From Occultella gossypii (GTDB lineage Bacteria; Actinomycetota; Actinomycetes; Actinomycetales; Beutenbergiaceae), in assembly GCF_019947135.1 (NCBI RefSeq), contig NZ_JAGSHT010000013.1, forward strand, positions 186,001 to 250,000: DNA of 64,000 bases, read 5' to 3'. Below are positions 17,060 to 26,141 of this stretch, piece by piece. How positions within the stretch are numbered: position 1 is the first letter of the stretch; the number at the start of each line of letters is the position of its first letter. The position numbers and the translations under genes are program-made. The notes beneath the pieces are model-generated. The model was given only the letters and a program-made list of their open reading frames with translations. It had not been told where the DNA came from and ran no database searches.

Positions 17060-18243
17060 CGCGCCGCGTCCAGCCGCTCGGCGAGCGCCGGCCAACCGGG
17101 CCCCCAGCACCACCCACCGAGGCCGTCACGACCCATCGCGACCTCGCAACGCATGCCGTCACCGCCGTCGGGCGAGAGAACCGCGACCTGGTCCACGTGC
17201 CGCCGCCCCTCGGTCCGGCGCAGGTGCACCACCGCGTCGAACGCACTGAGCGCCTGGACCGCGACGGCGGCCGGACTCAGCCCGGCGAGCGTGCCCAGCG
17301 CGGCCAGGCGGGCCGGCACATCCGTGGCGGCGTTGGCGTGCACCGTGGCCAGCCCGCCGTCGTGCCCGGTGTTGAGGGCGCCGAGCACCTCGCGGACCTC
17401 GGCGCCACGGCACTCCCCCAGCACCAGCCGGTCCGGACGCATCCGCATCGCCGTCCGCACCAGGTAGTCCAGCCCGATCCCGCCGACGCCCTGGACGTTC
17501 GGCCGCCGGACCTGCAGGTGCACGACGTGCGGATGGTCCGGCGCCAGTTCCGCGGCCTCCTCGATGCACACGATCCGTTCGTTCGGCGGCACCAGCGAGA
17601 GCATGCTGGCCAGCAGCGTCGTCTTCCCACTGCCGGTGGCGCCGCTGACCAGGACGTTCGCGCGCACGCGCACGAGCTGGGCGAGGATCTGCGCGGACCG
17701 GTCGTCGAGGAAACCGTCCTCGACCAGTTCGGCGAGCCGGAACGCCCGACGGCGGACCGTGCGTAGGGAGACCAGCGCACCTTCCGCACTGAGCGGGGCG
17801 AGCACGGCGTGCAACCGGGTACCGTCCGGCAGTCGCCCTTCGGCAACTGGCGCGGCGTCATCCAGCCTCTGGCCCGCGACGGCGGCGAGCCGAGTGGCGA
17901 GGACGCGGATGTCACCGAGACCCACCGCCGGGACCCGTCGCAGGCCGTCACCGCGATCCACCCAGACACCGTGATCGGCGTTCACCAGGACGTCGGTCAC
18001 CCGCGGGTCGTCGAGCAGCGGCTGCAGCACCGGTCCGGCGCCGAGGAGTTCGGCCCTGGCATCTCGCTCCAGCGTGATCAGGTCCCGGTCGCCGATCGGG
18101 CTGGAGTTCTCCCGGACCGCCCGTGCCACCTGGCCCGCGTCCGGCGCACGGTCGGTCCCGAGCAGCCGGTCGCGGACCTGGTCGACGCCGGTCTTCCTCG
18201 TCGGCAACCGATCGCGCACCTGGGCGACCTCGGTGAACGTCAT
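17056..18243 (-). CDS. tadA: TadA/CpaF-type secretion ATPase
   Basis: 395 residues. Hexameric ATPase that powers Tad pilus assembly at the inner face of the membrane. Visible motifs: VTDVLVNADHGVWVDRG (N-terminal domain), LVSGATGSGKTTLLASML (Walker A), IVCIEEAAELAPDHPHVV (Asp-box), RPDRLVLGECRGAEV (Walker B) and TGHDGGLATVHANAA (His-box). Corresponds to Rv3659c. It begins 13 bp after the tadZ-like gene and overlaps tadB by 4 bp. Confidence 0.93.
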   Translation of the reverse strand: MTFTEVAQVRDRLPTRKTGVDQVRDRLLGTDRAPDAGQVARAVRENSSPIGDRDLITLERDARAELLGAGPVLQPLLDDPRVTDVLVNADHGVWVDRGDGLRRVPAVGLGDIRVLATRLAAVAGQRLDDAAPVAEGRLPDGTRLHAVLAPLSAEGALVSLRTVRRRAFRLAELVEDGFLDDRSAQILAQLVRVRANVLVSGATGSGKTTLLASMLSLVPPNERIVCIEEAAELAPDHPHVVHLQVRRPNVQGVGGIGLDYLVRTAMRMRPDRLVLGECRGAEVREVLGALNTGHDGGLATVHANAATDVPARLAALGTLAGLSPAAVAVQALSAFDAVVHLRRTEGRRHVDQVAVLSPDGGDGMRCEVAMGRDGLGGWCWGPGWPALAERLDAAR

Positions 18244-18256
18244 CGTCGGATGCCGT

Positions 18257-19273
18257 TCAGTCGGCGAGGCCGAGGGCGCCGACGAGGGTGCGCGCGCCGC
18301 GGATCAACGGGCCCCGTCTCTGCTCCCCCGGCGCGACACCCCGTTCGACGGCGGCCGCGAGGGACCGTTCGGGGCGCATGGTCAGCTCCAGCGGCAGCTC
18401 GCAGGCCTGGGCGATCTCCTGGGCGGTCAGCCCGCCCGGCGCCGGCCCCCGGACCACCAGGCGCACGTCCGCGCCGGCAAGCGCGCGGGCCAGCACCTGC
18501 GCACCCGCGGCGGATACGACGTCACAGGTCGCGGCCACGAGCACGACGTCACAGAAGGGCACCCAGTGGGCCTCACCGGACTCGGCCGCACCCCGGGCGA
18601 GATCGAGGACGAGGACGTCGTGCCCGGCGGCAAGCGCCTCGAGCACGGGGATCTCCGCCCCCTGCGACGGACCGCCCCGCCAGTCCGCGGAGAGCACGTG
18701 CACTCCGTGCCACACCGGGAGCGCCACGGAGAGCGACTCGGAGTCGAAGCCGCCCCGGTCACCAGCGAGGTCGCCCCAGCGGACGCCGCCCTCGTGCTCG
18801 ATGCCCAGGATCAGCTCCACGCCCGCCCCGGTCAGGTCCAGGTCCGCGAGGGCCACGCCCAGCCCGGCATCCGCGCAGGCCCGGGCCAGCGCGGTGGCCA
18901 GCGCCGAGGTGCCCACGCCGCCGCGGGCACCGATCACGCCCACCACCTGCGCGCGCCGTGTCCGGGTACCGGCACGCGCCCGGGCGAGCACCTGCTCGGC
19001 CGCACCCGGCAGCACGAGGCACGCTCCGCCGTCGGGCGCGGTTGCCCCAGGCACCACGCTCACCCACGCGGACCGGTGCCGGACCTCGGTCCACGACGGG
19101 TCCTGCGGGCCCCACTCGGTGGCACTGTCCAGTAGCAGACCGGCCTCCGGCGGACCGGCGGCCGGCGGGTGGATCGCCAGGGGCACCCCGGCGAGCGAGG
19201 TCACGGCCCGCACCTCCTCGATCAGGGCGGCGTCGGCCGAACGCAGGGCGATGATCGGTTGCTCCAGGGACAC
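18257..19273 (-). CDS. CpaE/TadZ-like ATPase (Ssd, Rv3660c family)
   Basis: 338 residues from the GTG at 19273, which has GAGGAG upstream; the longer in-frame extension lacks a ribosome site. N-terminal receiver-like part (LEQPIIALRSADAALIEEVRAV), then a deviant P-loop (VVGVIGARGGVGTSALATALA) and ALADLDLTGAGVELILG, the MinD/ParA-type fold. In M. tuberculosis this position is Ssd; in Tad systems TadZ/CpaE localises the pilus machine. It is the first gene of the tad operon here. Confidence 0.85.
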   Translation of the reverse strand: MSLEQPIIALRSADAALIEEVRAVTSLAGVPLAIHPPAAGPPEAGLLLDSATEWGPQDPSWTEVRHRSAWVSVVPGATAPDGGACLVLPGAAEQVLARARAGTRTRRAQVVGVIGARGGVGTSALATALARACADAGLGVALADLDLTGAGVELILGIEHEGGVRWGDLAGDRGGFDSESLSVALPVWHGVHVLSADWRGGPSQGAEIPVLEALAAGHDVLVLDLARGAAESGEAHWVPFCDVVLVAATCDVVSAAGAQVLARALAGADVRLVVRGPAPGGLTAQEIAQACELPLELTMRPERSLAAAVERGVAPGEQRRGPLIRGARTLVGALGLAD

Positions 19274-19678
19274 CGTGACTCCTCGGGTCGGGCCTTGAGC
19301 GTGCCCCGCACGGCCGCGCCCCCGGCTGCTCAGCGCGCCCCGTTGTGGACGGTGAGGGGTTGAGGCCTCGCCTGTGGACACGGATGCCGATCCCTTCCCA
19401 ACCCCGGCAGGAGGGAGTAGAAATGGAGGACAACTCCAGCAGCGGCGAGTACCCACGCGCGATAGGTCCACGAATAGGACCGGGCGACCGGGATCCGTCC
19501 CGTAGCGACCCGCACCGGAAATGCACGCTTGATCGCTCGTACGCCACTGAAGGTGACAACGGCGCCCAAGGGGCGCCGTTGTTGCGTGATTCCGGTGCCG
19601 GCCCGGTTCGGCGCGCCCTCCGGATCCGCGCCGTCCGCATCGCTACGGTGACTCCACACGACGATCTTGGAGGATCCA
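19274..19678. other. 405-bp divergent gap with a perfect hairpin
   Basis: Should hold the tad operon promoter (minus) and that of the membrane protein gene (plus). A perfect 11-bp stem with a 3-base loop sits at 19557-19581 (caacggcgccc / gggcgccgttg). An ATG at 19423 with GGAGGG upstream opens 94 codons, but they overlap the next gene start and show no recognisable protein. I see nothing else. Confidence 0.5.
19557..19581. terminator. orphan perfect hairpin
   Basis: 11 paired bases around AAG, followed on the plus strand by gttgcgtgat with no U-run. It lies about 100 bp before the next plus-strand start, and no gene ends here. It could be a transcription pause or attenuator in the leader of the membrane protein gene. 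Confidence 0.4.
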
Positions 19679-20851
19679 GTGAGCACCGACCCGCCCAGTA
19701 CCGGTGACAAGGACGAGGTGAACCCCGCGCCCGCCGACGACACCGCCGTGACTCCAGACGCGCCCGCGCAGGGCGGCGTGCTGCCCAGCCCGTCGGGGGA
19801 CGCCGGTCCAGCGGGGCCCGCCGGCTCCTCGGACCCCGCCGCTGCCCCTCTCGAGGAGCCCGTCGCGCCGGTCTCCGAGACCGACCTTGCCGATGAACCC
19901 ACGGCGGCCGGGACCGACCTGCCCGCCGCCGAACCGGTGACGGCCGCCGGGACCGACCTGCCCGCCGCGACCGAGTCCCCCACCGCCACGACCAGCCACG
20001 TCGAGGACACCCCTCGGGCCCTCGACGCCGACGAACCCCTGGAGGACGACGTGCCCCCTGCCCCCACCCGCGAGGAGGACGAGGCGATCCGCGCCGAGCG
20101 AGCACGCCGGTTCGGCCGCCCGTCCGGCGAGAGCGCCGCATCCGCCGACGAGGCCGGCACGACCGCTGCCGGCACCACGGCCGGGACGACCTCGACCGAC
20201 GCCACGGGCACCGATGCCGGACCGAGCACAGTCGCGGCCGGCACCGCTGCCGGTGTGGCCGCCGGGTCCGCCACCGAGACAGACACCCCGGCCCCGGTGA
20301 CACCGTCCGAGACCGCGGCCCGCGGCGCCGATGACCCCTTCGAGGACTGGGACGACGGCCCGCAGTCCCGCACGAGCGCGCACTGGTGGGGCATCCTCAT
20401 CGCCGTCGTGTTCACCCCGGTCGCGTGGTACCTCATCGCCGATGGCGGTGACCGCATCGCGCACGCACAGAACACGAATCTCGACCAGATCAACGTGGCC
20501 GGGTTCATCGAGCTCGGCGGGGGCATCCTCGCCCTCGTCGCGCTCTTCATCGCGGCCCGCTGGTCCTCGGTGGGCTCGATCATCATGGGTTCGGTCGGCG
20601 TCGTGGTCGGCGCCGCGTTCCTCGCCGTGCCCCGCTTCGTGATGGACCTCCTGGACGAGCAGGCCGCCCCGGTCTTCGATCGGCTCGGGCAGTTCGGCAC
20701 GAACATCTACGACCACCTCCTGTCCGACGGCCAGACCGGTCGCCTCGTGGCCTACGGCATCGTCCTGATCTTCACCGGCGTGGTCTCCCACGGCGCCCGC
20801 CGACAGGGTCGCCGCGAAGAACGACGCAAGACCGCCGCCGGGCTCGACTGA
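19679..20851 (+). CDS. membrane protein with long disordered acidic N-terminus
   Basis: 390 residues; the GTG at 19679 has GGAGG five bases upstream. The first roughly 235 residues are Ala/Pro/Thr/Asp/Glu-rich low complexity, followed by at least four hydrophobic segments (WGILIAVVFTPVAWYLI, LGGGILALVALFIAA, IIMGSVGVVVGAAFLAV, LVAYGIVLIFTGVVS). Ends with a basic tail (RRQGRREERRK). No family recognised. Conserved only in layout with tad-acs intervals. Confidence 0.65.
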   Translation: MSTDPPSTGDKDEVNPAPADDTAVTPDAPAQGGVLPSPSGDAGPAGPAGSSDPAAAPLEEPVAPVSETDLADEPTAAGTDLPAAEPVTAAGTDLPAATESPTATTSHVEDTPRALDADEPLEDDVPPAPTREEDEAIRAERARRFGRPSGESAASADEAGTTAAGTTAGTTSTDATGTDAGPSTVAAGTAAGVAAGSATETDTPAPVTPSETAARGADDPFEDWDDGPQSRTSAHWWGILIAVVFTPVAWYLIADGGDRIAHAQNTNLDQINVAGFIELGGGILALVALFIAARWSSVGSIIMGSVGVVVGAAFLAVPRFVMDLLDEQAAPVFDRLGQFGTNIYDHLLSDGQTGRLVAYGIVLIFTGVVSHGARRQGRREERRKTAAGLD

Positions 20852-20867
20852 TCCCCACCGACCCCAC

Positions 20868-20901
20868 GGGGCGGTCCGGTGCCTCGGCGCCGGGCCGCCC
20901 C
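20868..20901 (+). terminator. terminator-like hairpin after membrane protein gene
   Basis: GGGGCGG / CCGCCCC arms, with an inner CGGTGCC / GGCGCCG stem, lie 17 bp after the stop. Followed by gttcgtcgtcgtcc rather than a clean U-run, as is common in high-GC actinomycetes. Confidence 0.55.
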
Positions 20902-21003
20902 GTTCGTCGTCGTCCCGCAGTTGGGACCGGCCTGCCGGTGCCCGCGCGATGGGCATAGGCTGACCCGCGAAACCATGCACCGTCGATGTTGCTCGGAGGA
21001 ACC

Positions 21004-22995
21004 GTGACGGACCAGCACAACCCCGCCCTGGAGAACCTGCTCTCGGAGACGCGGTCGTTCCCGCCGGATGAGGAGTTCGCCGCGCAGGCGAATGCGCAGC
21101 CGGAGTTGTACGACCGCGCGGCCGCGGACCGGCTCGGGTTCTGGGCCGATCAGGCGAACACGTATCTGACCTGGTCCAAGCCGTTCACCGAGGTCCTCGA
21201 TTTCTCCGGCGCCCCGACGGCCCGCTGGTTCGCCGACGGTCAGCTCAACGCCGCCTACAACGCGGTCGACCGGCACGTCGAGGCGGGCAACGGGGACCGG
21301 GTCGCGATCCTGTTCGAGGGCGAACCGGGCGATACCCGCACGCTCACCTACGCCGACCTCAAGGACGAGGTCTCCCGGGCCGCGAACGCCCTCGAGGCGC
21401 TCGGGGTCCAGACCGGCGACCGGGTCGCCATCTACCTGCCGATGATCCCCGAGGCCGTCATCGCGATGCTCGCCTGCGCCCGGATCGGGGCCACCCACTC
21501 GGTGGTCTTCGGCGGCTTCTCCGCCGAGGCCCTGTACTCCCGGATCACCGACGCCGACGCGAAACTGGTCATCACCAGCGACGGCGGCTACCGCCGCGGC
21601 AAGCCCAGCGCCCTCAAGCCGGCCGTCGACGACGCCCTCACCAAGGGTGAGACGAACGTCGCGCACGTGCTCGTGGTGCGCCGCACCGAACAGGACGTCG
21701 CGTGGACGCAGGGCCGCGACGTCTGGTGGCACGACGCGCTCGCCGACGCCTCACCCGAGCACACCCCGGTCCCGGTGGACGCCGAGCACCCGCTGTTCAT
21801 CCTCTACACCTCCGGCACCACCGGAAAGCCCAAGGGCATCCTGCACACCACCGGCGGCTACCTGACCCAGGCCGCCTACACCCACTCGGTCGTCTTCGAC
21901 CTCAAACCCGACACCGACGTGTACTGGTGCACGGCCGACGTCGGCTGGGTCACCGGGCACTCCTACGTCACCTACGGCCCGCTCATCAACGGCGCCACCC
22001 AGGTCCTCTACGAGGGCACCCCGGACACCCCGCACAAGGGCCGCTGGTGGGAGATCATCGCCAAGTACAAGGTCACCATCCTCTACACCGCACCCACCGC
22101 GATCCGCACCTGCATGAAATGGGGCGAACAGATCCCCGCCGAGTTCGACCTGAGTTCCCTGCGTGTGCTGGGCAGTGTCGGTGAGCCGATCAACCCCGAA
22201 GCATGGATGTGGTACCGCCGCGTCATCGGCGCCGACCGCACCCCGATCGTGGACACCTGGTGGCAGACCGAGACCGGCGCGATCATGATCTCCCCGCTGC
22301 CCGGCGTCACCGCCGCCAAGCCCGGCTCGGCACAGACCCCACTACCGGGCATCAGCGCCGACATCTGGAACGACGCCGGCGAGCCCGTCGGCAACGGCGG
22401 CGGCGGATACCTCGTCCTGGACGAACCCTGGCCCTCGATGCTGCGCGGCATCTGGGGCGACGAGGAACGCTTCAAGGACACCTACTGGTCCCGCTTCCCC
22501 GGCACCTACTTCGCCGGCGACGGCGCCAAATACGACGACGAGGGCAACATCTGGCTCCTCGGCCGCGTCGACGACGTCATGAACGTCTCCGGCCACCGCC
22601 TCTCCACCACCGAGATCGAATCCGCGCTCGTCTCCCACGACTGGGTCGCCGAAGCCGCCGTCGTGGGCGCCTCCGACGACACCACCGGCCAAGCCGTCGT
22701 CGCGTTCGTCATCCTGCGCGGCGACGTCGTCGAACGCGCCGACGAGATCGGCGAGGGCCACGACGTCGTCGCCGAACTACGCAACCACGTCGCCAAAGAA
22801 ATCGGTCCGATCGCCAAACCCCGCTCCATCCTCGTCGTCGCCGAACTCCCCAAAACCCGATCCGGCAAGATCATGCGCCGCCTCCTACGAGACGTCGCCG
22901 AACACCGCCCCGTCGGAGACGTCACCACCCTCGCCGACACCTCGGTCATGGACCTCATCTCCACCGGCCTGAACGCCGCCCCCGCCGCCGACTGA
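21004..22995 (+). CDS. acs: acetyl-CoA synthetase
   Basis: 663 residues, the full length for Acs. The GTG at 21004 has CGGAGGAACC upstream. It converts acetate, ATP and CoA to acetyl-CoA, AMP and PPi. Motifs: [11 protein letters not shown] from residue 268 (P-loop-like A3 core), [13 protein letters not shown], and [11 protein letters not shown], whose Lys622 is the conserved lysine regulated by acetylation in this family. Corresponds to Rv3667. I see no CRP-like site in the short upstream region. Confidence 0.96.
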   Translation: MTDQHNPALENLLSETRSFPPDEEFAAQANAQPELYDRAAADRLGFWADQANTYLTWSKPFTEVLDFSGAPTARWFADGQLNAAYNAVDRHVEAGNGDRVAILFEGEPGDTRTLTYADLKDEVSRAANALEALGVQTGDRVAIYLPMIPEAVIAMLACARIGATHSVVFGGFSAEALYSRITDADAKLVITSDGGYRRGKPSALKPAVDDALTKGETNVAHVLVVRRTEQDVAWTQGRDVWWHDALADASPEHTPVPVDAEHPLFILYTSGTTGKPKGILHTTGGYLTQAAYTHSVVFDLKPDTDVYWCTADVGWVTGHSYVTYGPLINGATQVLYEGTPDTPHKGRWWEIIAKYKVTILYTAPTAIRTCMKWGEQIPAEFDLSSLRVLGSVGEPINPEAWMWYRRVIGADRTPIVDTWWQTETGAIMISPLPGVTAAKPGSAQTPLPGISADIWNDAGEPVGNGGGGYLVLDEPWPSMLRGIWGDEERFKDTYWSRFPGTYFAGDGAKYDDEGNIWLLGRVDDVMNVSGHRLSTTEIESALVSHDWVAEAAVVGASDDTTGQAVVAFVILRGDVVERADEIGEGHDVVAELRNHVAKEIGPIAKPRSILVVAELPKTRSGKIMRRLLRDVAEHRPVGDVTTLADTSVMDLISTGLNAAPAAD

Positions 22996-23017
22996 CCGAC
23001 CCCGGCAGGCCGGGCGT

Positions 23018-23059
23018 TCACGATCTCGCTCATGACTCACGTCGTGGGCGAGATCGTGA
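23018..23059. terminator. 12-bp inverted repeat after acs
   Basis: TCACGATCTCGC (23018-23029) and GCGAGATCGTGA (23048-23059) are perfect complements around an 18-base loop, 22 bp after the acs stop. It may end acs transcription, or be a dispersed palindromic element; only one copy is visible here. Confidence 0.5.
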
Positions 23060-23099
23060 GCACCCACCTGGCGCGGCGTTGGGGGTAGCCTCAGGACCC

Positions 23100-24023
23100 G
23101 TGACCGTCGACCCCTCGATCATCCTCGGCGAGGGCCCCTGGACCCACCGGATGGTCGCCGCCAACGGCGGCCGGTTCCACGTGGCGCTGGCCGGCCCCGA
23201 CGACGGTGAGGCCCCCCTGGTGGTACTGCTGCATGCCTTCCCGCAGTTCTGGTGGGCCTGGCGTGCGCAGCTGCCGATCCTCGCCGAAGCCGGCTATCGG
23301 GTCGCGGCGATGGACCTGCGCGGCTTCGCCGGCTCGGACAAGCCGCCGTCGGGACATGACACCCCCTCGATGGTCGCGGACGTGAGTGGCGTGATCCGGT
23401 CCCTGGGCGCCACGGAGGCCGTGGTCGTGGGACACGGCATCGGTGGCCAGGTCGCCTGGTCGATGCCGAGCATGGCGCCGCGCGTCACCCGGGCCATCGG
23501 CGTGGTGGGCGCGCCGCACCCCGTGTTCCTGCACTCGGTGTCCCATCGCGCGGCGCCTGCCGGGACGATCGGCAGGCTCGCCAAGTTCCAGGTGCCGTGG
23601 TTCCCGGAGCACTCGCTCACCCGCGGCGACCTCGTCGCGCGACTGCTGCGCGCGTGGGGGGCACCCGGCTGGGAGAGCCCGGACGTCGATCTGTACACGG
23701 ATGCGATGCGGCTGCCGTTCGTGGCCCACAGCGCGATGGAGCAGATCCGCTGGCTGGTGCGCTCAACGCCGCGCACCGACGGCCGCCGGTTCAGGTCCGC
23801 GGTCTCCGCCCCGGTGGGGGTGCCGGTGCTGTCCCTGCACGGCGCCAAGGACGGAAACCTGCCCCCACGCGCCTGCCGGCGCGACGGCGAGATGGTCACC
23901 GCCCGGTACAGCCGGGTAGTGGTCGACGGCGCAGGTCATTTCCTGCCGGAGGAGTCACCTGAGGAGGTGGGTGAGCTGTTGCTCGCCTGGCTCGCTGAGC
24001 TGCCCGGAACCGACCCGCGCTGA
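23100..24023 (+). CDS. alpha/beta hydrolase (epoxide-hydrolase-like) lacking the usual nucleophile
   Basis: 307 residues, GTG start. The fold is clear: VVLLHAFPQFWWAW (oxyanion region), MDLRGFAGSDKP, SLHGAKDGNLP (acid residue) and GAGHFLPEESPEEV (catalytic His). The nucleophile elbow, however, reads VVVGHGIGGQVAW, with Gly113 where Ser (esterase) or Asp (epoxide hydrolase/dehalogenase) is expected. It occupies the place of Rv3670 (EphE). Either the enzyme is inactive or non-canonical, or another residue serves. Confidence 0.8.
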   Translation: MTVDPSIILGEGPWTHRMVAANGGRFHVALAGPDDGEAPLVVLLHAFPQFWWAWRAQLPILAEAGYRVAAMDLRGFAGSDKPPSGHDTPSMVADVSGVIRSLGATEAVVVGHGIGGQVAWSMPSMAPRVTRAIGVVGAPHPVFLHSVSHRAAPAGTIGRLAKFQVPWFPEHSLTRGDLVARLLRAWGAPGWESPDVDLYTDAMRLPFVAHSAMEQIRWLVRSTPRTDGRRFRSAVSAPVGVPVLSLHGAKDGNLPPRACRRDGEMVTARYSRVVVDGAGHFLPEESPEEVGELLLAWLAELPGTDPR

Positions 24024-24051
24024 CCTGGGCACGCCCCGCCGCGACGGTGGC

Positions 24052-24068
24052 GTTGGCGGTGCGCCAAC
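24052..24068. terminator. short perfect hairpin upstream of crp
   Basis: GTTGGCG-GTG-CGCCAAC, 7 paired bases, 28 bp after the hydrolase stop. It may end the hydrolase transcript or be an operator half of the crp promoter region. Confidence 0.4.
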
Positions 24069-24140
24069 AACCGCCCTAATGTGGCGCACGGACACGCTGG
24101 GCCTGTCACGGTCTGCCCCAAGGCTTGGCGGGTGGCAGAC

Positions 24141-24156
24141 TGTGGTTTACCTCACA
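24141..24156. promoter_or_regulatory. CRP/GlxR operator upstream of crp
   Basis: TGTGGTTTACCTCACA matches the actinobacterial CRP/GlxR consensus TGTGA-N6-TCACA at all but one fixed base, including the central TA. It ends 34 bp before the crp ATG, which suggests autoregulation. Confidence 0.7.
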
Positions 24157-24190
24157 CGCCTGCCCGGTGGGCAACGAACAGGGAGATTCG

Positions 24191-24868
24191 ATGAACGAGA
24201 CCGTGGTCCGTACCGCACCGCTCTTCGCCGAACTGAGCGACGAGAGCTATCTCGCGGTGCGGGAGCGGATGGAGGCCCTGACGTTCCGGCGCGGCGAGGA
24301 GATCTTCCACGAGGCGTCGGCCGGGGACCGGCTCTACGTGATCGGCTCCGGCAAGGTGAAGCTCGGTCACATGGCCCCGGACGGCCGCGAGCACCTGCTG
24401 GCCATCCTCGGCCCGGGAGAGATCCTCGGTGAGGTCTCGCTCTACGACCCGGGCCCCCGCACCGCCACGGCCACGGCGCTGGCGACCACCGAGATGGTCG
24501 AGCTGAGCCATCAGGGGCTGCTGCAGATCCTCGACGCTCGCCCCGAGGTGTCCCAGCACCTGCTCCGGTCGCTGGCCCTGCGCCTGCGCCGCACGAACGA
24601 CAAGGTCGCGGACCTGATCTTCTCCGACGTGCCGGGCCGCGTCGCGAAGGCCCTGCTGGACCTGGGCCGCCGGTTCGGTGAACGCACGGACGCCGGGCTG
24701 AAGGTCACGCACGACCTCACCCAGGAGGAACTTGCCCAGTTGGTGGGCGCGACCCGTGAGACCGTGAACAAGGCCCTGGCCGAGTTCTCCTCGCGGGGCT
24801 GGCTGCAGCTGCAGGGCCGGTCCGTCATCCTCATCGACATCGACCGGCTCACCCACCGCGGTCGCTGA
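24191..24868 (+). CDS. Crp/Fnr-family regulator (GlxR/Rv3676-like)
   Basis: 225 residues, ATG at 24191 with AGGGAG upstream. N-terminal cyclic-nucleotide domain (FRRGEEIFHEASAGDRLYVIGSGKVKL, LLAILGPGEILGEVSLYDPGPRTATATA) and a C-terminal winged helix (LTQEELAQLVGATRETVNKALAEF). Length and sequence match the cAMP-responsive global regulator of actinobacteria (Crp Rv3676, GlxR). A matching operator lies 34 bp upstream. Confidence 0.92.
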   Translation: MNETVVRTAPLFAELSDESYLAVRERMEALTFRRGEEIFHEASAGDRLYVIGSGKVKLGHMAPDGREHLLAILGPGEILGEVSLYDPGPRTATATALATTEMVELSHQGLLQILDARPEVSQHLLRSLALRLRRTNDKVADLIFSDVPGRVAKALLDLGRRFGERTDAGLKVTHDLTQEELAQLVGATRETVNKALAEFSSRGWLQLQGRSVILIDIDRLTHRGR

Positions 24869-24932
24869 CCCCCACCCCGGACCACCCCGGCCCCGACCCC
24901 ACACCAGTCACCGATCGCGCGGAAACCCTCGG

Positions 24933-25898
24933 TCAACTCGCGTGCGACCGAGGGGTTGCGCGCACTCGGCCCAGTGCGGCGGCGACCTGGCGTGGGATGA
25001 GCGTCGGCTGATGGACATCGGCGGCGGTGAATCGCAGGATCACCGTGTCCGTGCGAGACGCCAAGGCGTTCTGCCGGGCCCGGTCGCGGAACTGCGCCTC
25101 GGGAGCCGAGTGGATCGCGACACCGTCGATCTCGACCAGAACCCACGAGCCGTCCTCGCGGAGCCAGCCCATGTCGCCTCGAGCGATGAAGGCACCGCGT
25201 GAGTCGGTGACCACCACTTGAAGGTCATCCGGCCGGAGACGGGCGTCCACGCAGACCAATCTGGCACGCGTCTCGAGCGGCGACTCGGCCCGGCCGTCCA
25301 CCAGGTCCCACCACGGAGCGAGTCTCGCGGCGCCTCGCCTGCCGCGAACCCGACGGCGGACCTCGGCGAGACCCTCTGCGTCGAGTTGGCGGCGGAACAG
25401 GGTCGAGTCGAGCACGGCAACCGCGGTCTCCCGGTCCATCTCAGGCAACGCCTGGACCAGTGCGGAGCGAAGGTCGGCCACGGCCCGCCCGCGCAGCCTG
25501 GCGACCCGAAACCCCTGATCGAACCGGCGGACCCGGATCGACGCAGGGCCGCGGTTCCCGCGGGCCCCCGGCAAGCTCACCTCGGGTGTGATCCGGGCCG
25601 GCAGACCCCACACCTCGTGGAGCGCGAGGGCGCACATGCCAACAGCGATCGCGTCCGGGCCGGCACCCAGCAGTCCGAGCCACGCAGCACGGCGTCGCTG
25701 GTGATCGTGAAGGTCGCCGATCGCGGGCTCACCGCAGTCATACACACCCCGCACGAGGCGACGCCACAACCCACTGCGCACAAGATTGGCGATCCGCAGT
25801 TCGGAGATACCGAGGCGTGCGCACTGTGCGGTGGTGATCAGCCCCGCCTGCCCGCGCGCGACCCGTAGCGCGGACTCCGGTTGCCTGACACCTGCCAT
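24933..25898 (-). CDS. DUF559 domain protein with AbiEi-like N-terminus
   Basis: 321 residues, ATG at 25898. N-terminal winged-helix-like segment (GQAGLITTAQCARLGISELRIANLVRSGLWRRLVRGVY) of the type IV antitoxin/AbiEi_4 kind. The C-terminus is DUF559-like, a Vsr-related nuclease fold (ESPLETRARLV, MGWLREDGSWVLVEIDG, FRDRARQNALASRTDTVILRFTAADV). These two-part proteins are common and multicopy in actinomycetes and their role is unproven. No toxin partner is adjacent. Confidence 0.75.
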   Translation of the reverse strand: MAGVRQPESALRVARGQAGLITTAQCARLGISELRIANLVRSGLWRRLVRGVYDCGEPAIGDLHDHQRRRAAWLGLLGAGPDAIAVGMCALALHEVWGLPARITPEVSLPGARGNRGPASIRVRRFDQGFRVARLRGRAVADLRSALVQALPEMDRETAVAVLDSTLFRRQLDAEGLAEVRRRVRGRRGAARLAPWWDLVDGRAESPLETRARLVCVDARLRPDDLQVVVTDSRGAFIARGDMGWLREDGSWVLVEIDGVAIHSAPEAQFRDRARQNALASRTDTVILRFTAADVHQPTLIPRQVAAALGRVRATPRSHAS

Positions 25899-26141
25899 GC
25901 ACCCAGCACACCATCGTCCGGGCACTACCGACGTGCCCCTGTGGACAACGCCGACCAGCGCCGGCTCGCCGCCCATCCCCGGCGGCCCCCGTACCGTCCC
26001 GCAGGGCTCGGCGAGCGCGCAGTTGTCACGTTCCAGGCCGACGGGAACAGAGGGCAACAGCGCGCTCGACCGAGGCGGGCGGACAGCCGGGGGCAGCCGG
26101 GTGGGTGGACAGGCGGGTGGGTGGTCCCGGCCGTCCAATCG

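Noticed and set aside
19423-19707. 94-codon ORF with a good ribosome site
   Set aside because: Overlaps the membrane protein start, has no recognisable product and reads through the hairpin; kept only as an observation.
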